A stretch of 64,000 nucleotides of DNA from Epilithonimonas xixisoli (GTDB lineage Bacteria > Bacteroidota > Bacteroidia > Flavobacteriales > Weeksellaceae). The translations under genes and the position numbers were made by a program. Positions 51,235 to 59,307 of this stretch are shown in pieces (the stretch's first letter is position 1; the number at the start of each line of letters is the position of its first letter). Below the pieces are notes generated by a model. The model saw nothing but the letters and a program-made list of their open reading frames with translations. It was not told the DNA's origin and ran no database searches. The stretch covers positions 1,364,001 to 1,428,000 of the forward strand of contig NZ_SOEO01000001.1 of NCBI RefSeq assembly GCF_004365655.1, written 5' to 3'.

Positions 51235-51675
51235 ATGCAGAAATTAAACTTAATACAATCTATCAGTCAAAAACTCTCCGAAAAAATCGAGAATTTCGAG
51301 AAACTTATCGCTGAAACCCGCGCATCCAGCAACGATACCAAAAGTTCGATGGGCGACAAATACGAAACGGGAAGAGAAATGCTGCAACAGGAAATCAACA
51401 ACCTTCAAGTTCAGTTAAATGAGATTTTGAAACAAAAGGATTTTTTAAAAACCATTCTTCCAAAACCGTCTGAAAAAGCTGAAAAAGGAGCAATTATCAA
51501 AACCGAAAAAGGTTTATTTTTCATCTCAGTTTCTTTAGGTGAAATCAAAATTGATAATCAAAAAATCATTTGTATTTCGCCAGAATCTCCATTGGCAAAG
51601 GCGATGAATGGAAAAATTAAGAATGAAGTCTTTTCGATAAACAACATCAATCAAAAAATTGAAAATATTTGGTAG
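51235..51675 (+). CDS. GreA-like coiled-coil protein (flavobacterial family)
   Basis: 146 aa. The N-terminal half is a helical hairpin (ISQKLSEKIENFEKLIAETRASSNDTKSSMGDKYETGREM, then QQEINNLQVQLNEILKQKDFL). The SSxGDKYETGRxM motif is the mark of a family often mislabelled as a 3-oxoacyl-ACP synthase. The C-terminal half (GLFFISVSLGEIKI, then ISPESPLAKAMNGKIKNEVFSI) has the FKBP-like shape of GreA/GreB. It may act on RNA polymerase; function is inferred from fold. Confidence 0.82.
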   Translation: MQKLNLIQSISQKLSEKIENFEKLIAETRASSNDTKSSMGDKYETGREMLQQEINNLQVQLNEILKQKDFLKTILPKPSEKAEKGAIIKTEKGLFFISVSLGEIKIDNQKIICISPESPLAKAMNGKIKNEVFSINNINQKIENIW

Positions 51676-51697
51676 TTTTAACCAATAAATTTGAATT

Positions 51698-52243
51698 GTG
51701 AAAAACCTGATTTACTTTCTGTTTTTTGTCGGTTTTGGAATTAAAGCACAGGAAATTCCATTAAAAAAAGAGATAAAAATTATTTTAGCCGACACCATTA
51801 AATTCGATGAAGTTGTTTATTATAAAACCAACAAATCGTTCAATGCCGATAATCTAAAACTTAAAAAGAATTATTCTCCCAAATAGAAATTAATTTATGA
51901 AATTGTAAAAGGAAATGTACCAAAATCAATTAGCGACACATTGTTTGTGAAGGATTTAGAAAAACTGAATTTTCATAAAGAAAAATTAGAAGTTGCTAAA
52001 TATCCGAAAATTGTAGAGATTTATACACGAGGCTCCGCACATTATGACACTTCTTGTGTAAAAACCTTTCGCGATATTTTGGTTTTCAAAAAAAATAATA
52101 AGATTGTTGGCGTGAGTAAAATTTGTTTTGATTGCGGTTGGGAAACCACTTTTTTCAATGAACACACATATTACAATTTAATAGACATCACCTATTTTGA
52201 AGAACTCGAAATTTTGTTGAATTCAAAAGCTAATTCAGACTAA
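51698..52243 (+). pseudogene. Secreted-protein gene interrupted by an in-frame TAG
   Basis: A signal peptide (MKNLIYFLFFVGFGIKAQ) starts the ORF; after 62 codons a TAG occurs at 51884-51886. The same frame continues without any further stop for 118 codons to TAA-like termination at 52243 (KLIYEIVKGNVPKSISD, then KDLEKLNFHKEK and YPKIVEIYTRGSAHYDT). The two parts read as one 181-residue protein. A single-base change from CAG, AAG or GAG would explain it, as would a sequencing error. Not an indel. Function unknown. Confidence 0.75.
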
Positions 52244-52249
52244 GTTTAG

Positions 52250-52257
52250 TATTTTTG
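52250..52257 (+). promoter_or_regulatory. -7 box of thyA
   Basis: TATTTTTG matches TAnnTTTG and lies 46 bp before the thyA ATG, leaving room for the heptamer array in the 5' UTR. No -33 element at normal spacing. Confidence 0.4.
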
Positions 52258-52270
52258 CAGTCTTCAACAC

Positions 52271-52298
52271 TGAATTTTTGAACCTTAACCTTTGAACC
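52271..52298. repeat. Heptamer-periodic array in the thyA leader
   Basis: Units TGAATTT, TTGAACC, TTAACCT and TTGAACC in phase; the next 7 bp are CATAATG, which bring the 7-bp phase to within one base of the thyA ATG (52303). Confidence 0.6.
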
Positions 52299-52302
52299 CA
52301 TA

Positions 52303-53097
52303 ATGCAAAACTATCTCGACCTTCTTCAACATATCATCGACAATGGAACCGACAAAACCGACAGAACTGGAACTGGAACCCGAAGTGTTTTCGGCTACCA
52401 ATTGCGTTATGATTTGTCGAAAGGATTTCCTTTGGTAACGACAAAAAAGGTTCATCTGAAGTCCATTATTTATGAATTGCTTTGGTTCATCAAAGGTGAT
52501 ACAAATACGAAATATCTAACGGATAATGGTGTCTCCATTTGGAATGAATGGGCGGATGAAAATGGCGATCTTGGCCCTGTTTACGGCGCACAATGGAGAA
52601 GTTGGAGTGGCGCTGACGGAAAAGTGGTTGACCAGTTTTCTGAAGTCATAGACCAAATCAAAAAAAATCCAGATTCCCGTAGACTAATCGTTTCTGCTTG
52701 GAATGCTGCAGAAATCCCGAATATGGCTTTGGCACCTTGTCACGCTTTGTTTCAGTTTTATGTAGCTGATGGAAAATTATCACTTCAACTCTATCAAAGA
52801 AGTGCGGATGTTTTCTTGGGCGTGCCGTTCAACATTGCGAGTTATGCGCTTTTGTTGATGATGGTGGCGCAGGTTACAGGACTTGAAGTTGGCGATTACG
52901 TTCACACTTTTGGCGATGTTCATATTTATAAAAACCATTTTGAGCAAGTCAACAGACAGCTTTCCCGAGAAACAAGACCATTACCAACAATGAAACTGAA
53001 TCCAGAAATCAAAGATATTTTCGATTTTGATTTTGAGGATTTTACTTTGGAAAATTACGACCCGCATCCGGGGATTAAGGCGCCGGTGGCGATATAA
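52303..53097 (+). CDS. thyA: Thymidylate synthase
   Basis: 264-aa classic (ThyA) enzyme that methylates dUMP with methylene-tetrahydrofolate. Catalytic Cys146 in [20 protein letters not shown] at 20-28, [17 protein letters not shown] and the C-terminal PVAI are all in place. No dihydrofolate reductase gene lies next to it. Normal length. The promoter-like TATTTTTG and a heptamer array precede it. Confidence 0.97.
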   Translation: MQNYLDLLQHIIDNGTDKTDRTGTGTRSVFGYQLRYDLSKGFPLVTTKKVHLKSIIYELLWFIKGDTNTKYLTDNGVSIWNEWADENGDLGPVYGAQWRSWSGADGKVVDQFSEVIDQIKKNPDSRRLIVSAWNAAEIPNMALAPCHALFQFYVADGKLSLQLYQRSADVFLGVPFNIASYALLLMMVAQVTGLEVGDYVHTFGDVHIYKNHFEQVNRQLSRETRPLPTMKLNPEIKDIFDFDFEDFTLENYDPHPGIKAPVAI

Positions 53098-53139
53098 TTT
53101 CTGATACAAATTTATTAACTTTGATTAAAATTCAACACA

Positions 53140-53382
53140 ATGGAACTTACGATACAATTAGAAGATGGTGCTGATGTTTCTTTAATGAAAAAGATTTTAA
53201 AACAAATCAAAGGCATTAAAACAGTTGAGGTTTCTGATGAAGATAAAACTTATTCTTGGGAAGAAATAGAAAACTCAGAAGCTTTTTCAAAAGTAATAGA
53301 ACAGAGCAGAAATCAAATTAAAAATGGTGAATACGAAGAGTTTTCAGATGAATTACTGGATTCTATTTTCAATAAAAAATGA
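53140..53382 (+). CDS. Type II antitoxin paired with ParE/RelE-type toxin
   Basis: 80-aa protein whose stop codon overlaps the toxin's start (ATGA). The N-terminal part (LTIQLEDGADVSLMKKILKQIKG) resembles the DUF2683 type of flavobacterial antitoxins. The C-terminal part is acidic (EEIENSEAFSKVIEQS...EYEEFSDELLDSIF) and would neutralise the toxin. It is 42 bp after thyA. Confidence 0.82.
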   Translation: MELTIQLEDGADVSLMKKILKQIKGIKTVEVSDEDKTYSWEEIENSEAFSKVIEQSRNQIKNGEYEEFSDELLDSIFNKK

Positions 53383-53690
53383 AAATAATATTTTCAAAAG
53401 ATGCTCTTAAAAGTCTTCAAGAAATTACTGATTTTTTGAATTACCGCTGGAGTGAAAAAGAATTAAAATCATTTAGGAAAGATCTCCAGAAATTTAAACA
53501 ATCATTAAATGATAAAATAATTTCATATACAACAATAGATTCGGACAGTAAACTACGATTTGCTTTTTTAGGAAAGAAACAAGTGAAAGTATATTTTGAT
53601 ATTCAAACTGATTCTGTTGAAATCTTATTATTTTTACCATCCAAAGGAAATCCTGAAAATTTAAAAAAGCTAATAGATAAAAAGATATAA
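53379..53690 (+). CDS. Type II toxin, ParE/RelE superfamily
   Basis: 103 aa. IIFSKDALKSLQEITDFLNYRWSEKELKSFRKDL begins with the strand and two helices of the RelE/ParE fold. The C-terminal sheet is RFAFLGKKQVKVYFDIQTDSVEILLFL. Exact activity (gyrase poison or mRNase) is not clear. Its antitoxin gene is directly upstream, overlapping by 4 bp. It is the third toxin-antitoxin module of the window. Confidence 0.85.
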   Translation: MKIIFSKDALKSLQEITDFLNYRWSEKELKSFRKDLQKFKQSLNDKIISYTTIDSDSKLRFAFLGKKQVKVYFDIQTDSVEILLFLPSKGNPENLKKLIDKKI

Positions 53691-53779
53691 GTGAAGCCAG
53701 TCTTCACTTTTTTTGTAACATTCCCTCGCGAATTAATACATATCTAATTTAAAATAATCAACGACATAATTTCATCATA

Positions 53780-56290
53780 ATGAACAAAATCTTAATCGCT
53801 GCACTTTTCTTTGGTGCAATTTTTAATTCAAATACGGCGTTTGCCCAGACGGAAACATCGGGAAGAAATCCAGTTTACAGAGCAACCCACACCAAAACCA
53901 CAGAACTGAAACACACCAAACTGAAAGTCAATTTTGATTATCAAAAAGAACAAATGAATGGTGAAGAATGGTTGACTGCAAGTCCATTTTTCTATGCTAC
54001 AAATGAGTTGGTTTTGGATGCCAAAGGAATGTTGATTCACGAAGTGGCTTTGGACAAAAACGGTTCCAAATCGCCTCTAAAATTTGATTATAAGAATGAT
54101 GTTCTCAAAATTACCCTTGATAAAACTTATCAAAAAAATCAGGATTACACCGTTTACATCAAATACACAGCGCGTCCGAACGAGGTAAAACAAGAAGGAA
54201 GCGCAGCCATCAATGATGCAAAAGGACTTTATTTCATCAATGCTCAAGGCAAAGATCCAGACAAGCCAACTCAGATTTGGACTCAAGGAGAAACAGAATC
54301 TTCCTCAGCTTGGTTTCCAACTATCGACAAATCCAACCAAAAAACCACACAGGAAATCTATATGACGGTTCCTGACAAGTACGTGACGCTTTCCAACGGC
54401 CTTCTTAAAGATTCTAAAAAAGAAGCGAATAATCTGAGAACAGACCATTGGGTGATGGACAAAAAACACTCCACTTACCTTTTCTTTATGGGCGTTGGGG
54501 ACTTCGCTGTAGTGAAGGATAAATGGAGAAATATTGACGTAGATTATTATGTAGAAAAAGAATACGAGCCTTACGCAAAACAAATCTTCGGATTGACGCC
54601 GGAGATGATGGAGTTCTATTCCAAGAAATTAGGTTACGATTATCCTTGGTCAAAATATGCTCAAATCACGGGAAGAGATTACGTTTCCGGTGCGATGGAG
54701 AACACGACTGCAACGCTTCACGGCGAAACAGCTCAGCAAAAACCAGGAGACCTGATAGACGAAAACAAATGGGAAAACACCATTGCCCACGAGCTTTTCC
54801 ACCATTGGTTTGGTGACCTTGTAACGGCAGAAAGCTGGAGCAACTTGACGGTAAACGAATCTTTCGCTAACTACTCAGAATATCTTTGGCAAGAACATAA
54901 ATATGGAAAAGATGCGGCGGATGAGCACTTGATGAGCGATGTCAATATGTACATTCACAATCCGAAAGATTTCAACAAAGATTTGGTGAGGTTTGATTAT
55001 GCTTCTCGTGAGGACGTTTTTGATTTGGTGACTTATCAGAAAGGTGGCGGAATTTTGCATATGTTGAGAAATTATCTTGGAGACGAAGCCTTCTTCGCTG
55101 GGATGAACGACTATTTGAAGACGTATGAATATGGAAATGCAGAAGCGCATCAATTAAGACTTTCTTTTGAGAAAATCTCTGGGAAGGATTTGAATTGGTT
55201 CTTCAACCAATGGTATTTTGGAAGCGGAAATCCGAAGTTGAGCTACACTTCTACTTACGAACCTGTGAAGAAACAAGTGACAGTAGTCATCAATCAATCT
55301 CAGGAAAAGCCTTTTGAATTTCCACTCGCCATCGATGTTTATGATAATGGAAAACCAAAAAGAAGCAATGTTTGGGTAAATGCAAAAGCCAAGAACACCT
55401 TTACTTTTGACGCATCCAAAGCGCCAGATTTGATTAATATCAATGCAGACGGAATTTTGCTTGCCGAGATTACGGACACTAAAACTCCTGAGCAAAGTCT
55501 TTTGCAATTCACCAATTCTAAAGAGTTTGTGAGCAGATATAAAGCCTTGTCAGCCATCAAAGATGCCGATGCCAAAAATCCTGCGGTTGTCAAATTATTG
55601 GCTACAGCATTGAAAGATCCTTTCTACAGACTGAGAGAGCAAGCTTTGAATCAAATCGATTTGACCAACGCAGACCAAGCTAAAGCACTAACTGCAGAGG
55701 TGGAAAAACTGGCTTCCAACGATCCTAAAACCTTGGTTCAGGCAGCAGCGATTTCAGCTCTGGCTAAGACTAAGAATGCAAAATACACTTCTCTTTTCGA
55801 AAAAGGGATGAATGCAGTTTCTAATGCCGTGAAAGGTTCATCGTTAGCAGGAATTGCAGATTTGGATCCATCCAAAGTGGCGACGCTTGCAGATAAGATT
55901 GATTTGGAGAACGCATCAGAAGATTTGATTTCCAAATTGCTTCCGATCATCGTGAAGAATAAGATTGAGAAACAAATGCCGGCGATTGGAACTACCGTTG
56001 CCTTCTACCCTTTCATCAAATTCCAAGATCCTGCTTTGGGGAAATCTGCGGAGGAAGGCTACAACTGGATTATGAGTTCTGACAACTTGAAAGCGACTGA
56101 AAAAGTGACGAAAGTTCTGAATCAAGCCAAATCTCAAATGCCGGATAATCCTCAAGTAAAAATGATGATTGTTCAAATGCTGAAAGACGGACTCAACAAG
56201 AAAATGGAAGTTCTGAAAAACAAACCAAACAGCCCAACCATCAATCAGCAAATTGACGCGATTAATAAAACGATTGAGGCGTATAAGTAA
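53780..56290 (+). CDS. M1 family aminopeptidase, secreted
   Basis: 836 aa. Signal peptide MNKILIAALFFGAIFNSNTAFAQ. Zinc site HELFHH (His337, Glu338, His341) with third ligand Glu360 (VNESFANY); the substrate-recognition GAMEN box is at 304-308. The C-terminal half (from about 570) is helical and repeats like HEAT/ARM units (NPAVVKLLATALKDPFYRLR). It cleaves N-terminal residues from peptides. The signal peptide places it in the periplasm or outside; no T9SS domain is visible. Confidence 0.95.
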   Translation: MNKILIAALFFGAIFNSNTAFAQTETSGRNPVYRATHTKTTELKHTKLKVNFDYQKEQMNGEEWLTASPFFYATNELVLDAKGMLIHEVALDKNGSKSPLKFDYKNDVLKITLDKTYQKNQDYTVYIKYTARPNEVKQEGSAAINDAKGLYFINAQGKDPDKPTQIWTQGETESSSAWFPTIDKSNQKTTQEIYMTVPDKYVTLSNGLLKDSKKEANNLRTDHWVMDKKHSTYLFFMGVGDFAVVKDKWRNIDVDYYVEKEYEPYAKQIFGLTPEMMEFYSKKLGYDYPWSKYAQITGRDYVSGAMENTTATLHGETAQQKPGDLIDENKWENTIAHELFHHWFGDLVTAESWSNLTVNESFANYSEYLWQEHKYGKDAADEHLMSDVNMYIHNPKDFNKDLVRFDYASREDVFDLVTYQKGGGILHMLRNYLGDEAFFAGMNDYLKTYEYGNAEAHQLRLSFEKISGKDLNWFFNQWYFGSGNPKLSYTSTYEPVKKQVTVVINQSQEKPFEFPLAIDVYDNGKPKRSNVWVNAKAKNTFTFDASKAPDLININADGILLAEITDTKTPEQSLLQFTNSKEFVSRYKALSAIKDADAKNPAVVKLLATALKDPFYRLREQALNQIDLTNADQAKALTAEVEKLASNDPKTLVQAAAISALAKTKNAKYTSLFEKGMNAVSNAVKGSSLAGIADLDPSKVATLADKIDLENASEDLISKLLPIIVKNKIEKQMPAIGTTVAFYPFIKFQDPALGKSAEEGYNWIMSSDNLKATEKVTKVLNQAKSQMPDNPQVKMMIVQMLKDGLNKKMEVLKNKPNSPTINQQIDAINKTIEAYK

Positions 56291-56351
56291 GAATAAGGTC
56301 GTGGTTTTAGGTCTCAGGTTGAGATTAGAACTATCACCTTTATAAAAGTAA

Positions 56352-56379
56352 AAAAGCCATCTCGATTGAGATGGCTTTT
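56352..56379. terminator. Bidirectional terminator, M1 peptidase and ATL genes
   Basis: AAAAGCCATCTC and GAGATGGCTTTT form a 12-bp stem with loop GATT, with a T-run to the right and an A-run to the left. Confidence 0.92.
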
Positions 56380-56415
56380 CTGTTTATTGCTGTTTAATTA
56401 GGATAAAAATTAACA

Positions 56416-56715
56416 TCACAACTCCTCCATCGGATTCCAAAACAACTTTTTAAAATCTTTGATCTTCCAGTTGTCCTGAACCACAACATTTTCTTTTTCC
56501 AATCGCTCTTTAAATGTTGCAACAGATAACTTCCCAGAACTGCTGATTACTCTATGCGCAGGAACATCTGCCGGACAACTGCCCATTGCATTGCCAACGT
56601 GGCGGGAATGATTGGGGTAGCCAACGGCTTTTGCGATTGCGCCATAAGTTGAAACCCGTCCTTTGGGAATCAATCTTGTAACTTCGTAAACTTGCAGTTT
56701 GAAAAGGTCGTTCAT
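56416..56715 (-). CDS. Alkyltransferase-like protein (ATL), active Cys replaced by Ala
   Basis: 99-aa protein with the DNA-binding domain of O6-alkylguanine-DNA alkyltransferase (GRVSTYGAIAKAVGYPNHSRHVGNAMGSC). The PCHRV active site is PAHRV (residues 52-56), so Cys is Ala53 and it cannot take up alkyl groups. Such ATLs bind O6-alkylguanine and hand the lesion to nucleotide excision repair. The recognition-helix Arg (SRHVGNAM, Arg38) is kept. Terminator shared with the M1 gene. Confidence 0.92.
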   Translation of the reverse strand: MNDLFKLQVYEVTRLIPKGRVSTYGAIAKAVGYPNHSRHVGNAMGSCPADVPAHRVISSSGKLSVATFKERLEKENVVVQDNWKIKDFKKLFWNPMEEL

Positions 56716-56756
56716 GTTTTATTATGAATATAATTTTCTCAAGAAATAGATGATTA

Positions 56757-59225
56757 TTAAAACTCAAGGAATTTGAACTTGAGCTGGAAACCAAAATTAT
56801 CCTTAAAATCATTGGTAGAATAATGTCCCACTCGGTAAAACAAACCTAAGTTAAGTCTGGAGCTCAAGAAATTAATATACTCCAACCCTACTTCCTGATA
56901 CAGATGGTCTAGCGGAGAAAAACCTTCGAACTGGTGATATTCTGGGTTTTTCATATTTCCGATGACACCTCTGTAGATCACATCAAAGTTAGAGGTGTTT
57001 TTCCCTAAACTTTTAAAATACCAAGGAATACGGTGCGAGATGTAGTATCCGGCGAACTTATCATTAAAATATTTCCCAGCCGTCATTGTCGCAAATCCCA
57101 AATAGCTGGTAAAAGTAAAATTGGATAATAGACTGTTTTCTTGATTGGTGCTGAGTCCTCCCATTTCGAAAAGATGCCAGATGGGCGCTTGCCCAAAATA
57201 CAATCCTCCATACGCTCGGGTGCTTGTAACGCCCAATCTGGTGCGAAATTGATGTGTGTAGAGAACATCTATCCTGCTGTAATCGAACTCGCCGCCGAGA
57301 CTTTTGTAGCCTTGCTCATAATTAAGATAAACCTCGGGAAACTTTTGATCGAAGGTATATTTGCCATAAGGCGTCATAATATTTTTACTGTTTGGAGAGA
57401 ACTTAATGGTTGCAGTGGAACTGAAATTTTCAAATTTTCCCGTGCGTCCCATAAATGTATAATCAAAAGCGGTTTCCTCATTTTGTTTAGTCGCAGAAAC
57501 GTCCAATGTCAAGGCATTGCTGAGGTCAATCTGATAACCGAATCTGAATCCTTCGAACTGAAAATATTTATCATTCTGAATATTGCTTCCATTATTATTG
57601 ATCTGCATCTTGGCATTCCAGAGATTTTGACTGAATCTTCCAGACGCCATCACATCATTAAAATACTCTAATCGAAAGAATGAATTTCTTTCCAAAGTGG
57701 TCTTCACATCCACGCCTGCTCCGTATTTCCAACCTCGATCTTTAAATCCGTAAGCCAAATAAACGTCTGGCGAAATGTATTTATTAAATTTCTCATTCAG
57801 TTTGAAACTGGCGCCCAAACGGAAACCTTCGTATCGGTTGTACTTGGTCTGTAAAGGACTGATGTCCACCATTCCAACAGTAAAATTAGCTCTTAGCAAA
57901 GCAGTCAAAACCTGTACTTTTCTGTCTAACGTGTATTTTTTTCCTAAACTGTCGATTTTGGTGTAGGTTAATTTTTCTCGTGTGGTCAAGCTGTCGGTTC
58001 TGTACTGATCCAGCAATGTTCCATCCGCATTTTTCACACCCATTGAGTAGCCATTGAATTGTGACGCTTTGAATTCCACCGGTGTTTGAACATCAAAATA
58101 ATCGGCTTTCATATAAGCATAATTCCCAAACTTCTTCACTTTGGCAAGTCGTTCTTTTTTCTCTTCTGCTGTCTCATTTTCTTTTTTCGGAACGGTTGAG
58201 AATTCTGAAGTTCCCACTTTAATCTTTAGATTTTCCGTTTTTAGAAACCACTTTTCATTAATAGGAATCCAAACCGATGTGATGCTTCCATCAGACTTCA
58301 CTTTGCTATTACTTTCAATCTTTTTAACGGCATAAGAATCTTTGTCAATATAAATATAACCGTTGTATTTTCGTCTGTTTACCGGCACTTTGTAATCCAC
58401 CTGTCGGAATCGGATTACGTGATTCATCCTGCCGTCTATCTCGATAGAATCTGTAAGGAAATATCGGTAAAGACTTCTGTTTTGGGGGAGAATTTCTTTT
58501 GGAATTTTGTCTCGGTTGGATCTCAAAGCCATCATTTCATAAACCGGATTTTTCAAACCGGAGATTCTATTGTCCAAGACATTGACTTTTTCACCGTGTT
58601 TTTTGGAGTAGAGAAATTCCATAGCGCGCTCCCAAAGAAACATTTTGCTGTCCTTCACTACTTCCATCATTTGCTCGCCTTCTATAGAATCTTTTTTTTC
58701 TTTTTCCTTTTTCGGAAGCTGGCGGTTGCTAAGTCTGGTAAGGGAATCTTTTCGGGCATCAACAAATCTGGAGTAATCCTGAATGCTGTCCAAATCCACA
58801 TCAAAAGACATTTTCTCATACGATTTGTAAGAGTAGGAATCCAGTGCGTTTGGAGAATTATCTTTGAATCTTCGGAAGGTTTTATCCAGAATAGCAAGGG
58901 CGCGGGGATCGCTTTCGTTGGTAAGTACAACGCCTTCTATCTGAGTACTTTTCACATTTTCTCTATCCAGAGCGAGCTCCATTACCTTATCTACCAACAC
59001 TTCATCACCGATGTAATTATCGATTTCGACATCCACTTTTGTACATTTTGTAGAAAAAGTCAATACTCCTTTGTCATTGGTTTGTCCGAGGAAACTGCTA
59101 TTGCAATAGACTTTTGCGCCTTTCAAAGGTTTGTTGTTATCAGATCTATAAACCGTGAGAGTACTTTGTGAGAACATCAAAGAAATACAGAATAAAAGTA
59201 GTCCGGTAAAGGTTTTGGTCATCAT
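56757..59225 (-). CDS. DUF5686 outer-membrane protein
   Basis: 822 aa. Signal peptide (MTKTFTGLLLFCISLMFSQ); the first two Met codons are both possible starts. About 20-95 is a carboxypeptidase-regulatory-like domain (STLTVYRSDNNKPLKGAKVYC, then GQTNDKGVLTFS). It is followed by the DUF5686 region (DPRALAILDKTFRRFKDNSPN, SYKSYEKMSFDVDLD) and a C-terminal barrel-like part ending in FQLKFKFLEF with Phe last. Function of this Bacteroidota family is not established. It sits between the ATL gene and the P-type ATPase gene. Confidence 0.92.
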   Translation of the reverse strand: MMTKTFTGLLLFCISLMFSQSTLTVYRSDNNKPLKGAKVYCNSSFLGQTNDKGVLTFSTKCTKVDVEIDNYIGDEVLVDKVMELALDRENVKSTQIEGVVLTNESDPRALAILDKTFRRFKDNSPNALDSYSYKSYEKMSFDVDLDSIQDYSRFVDARKDSLTRLSNRQLPKKEKEKKDSIEGEQMMEVVKDSKMFLWERAMEFLYSKKHGEKVNVLDNRISGLKNPVYEMMALRSNRDKIPKEILPQNRSLYRYFLTDSIEIDGRMNHVIRFRQVDYKVPVNRRKYNGYIYIDKDSYAVKKIESNSKVKSDGSITSVWIPINEKWFLKTENLKIKVGTSEFSTVPKKENETAEEKKERLAKVKKFGNYAYMKADYFDVQTPVEFKASQFNGYSMGVKNADGTLLDQYRTDSLTTREKLTYTKIDSLGKKYTLDRKVQVLTALLRANFTVGMVDISPLQTKYNRYEGFRLGASFKLNEKFNKYISPDVYLAYGFKDRGWKYGAGVDVKTTLERNSFFRLEYFNDVMASGRFSQNLWNAKMQINNNGSNIQNDKYFQFEGFRFGYQIDLSNALTLDVSATKQNEETAFDYTFMGRTGKFENFSSTATIKFSPNSKNIMTPYGKYTFDQKFPEVYLNYEQGYKSLGGEFDYSRIDVLYTHQFRTRLGVTSTRAYGGLYFGQAPIWHLFEMGGLSTNQENSLLSNFTFTSYLGFATMTAGKYFNDKFAGYYISHRIPWYFKSLGKNTSNFDVIYRGVIGNMKNPEYHQFEGFSPLDHLYQEVGLEYINFLSSRLNLGLFYRVGHYSTNDFKDNFGFQLKFKFLEF

Positions 59226-59307
59226 GGATAGTTATTGGTAATTAATTAAGTAAAGATAATTTTATTTGCATTACGAAAACCTTGCCAATCAGCTAATTCT
59301 GAAATTT

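Noticed and set aside
57141-57671. 176-codon plus-strand ORF
   Set aside because: Antisense shadow of the DUF5686 gene.
58419-59171. 250-codon plus-strand ORF
   Set aside because: Fully antisense to the DUF5686 gene, whose protein has clear family features; this frame has none.
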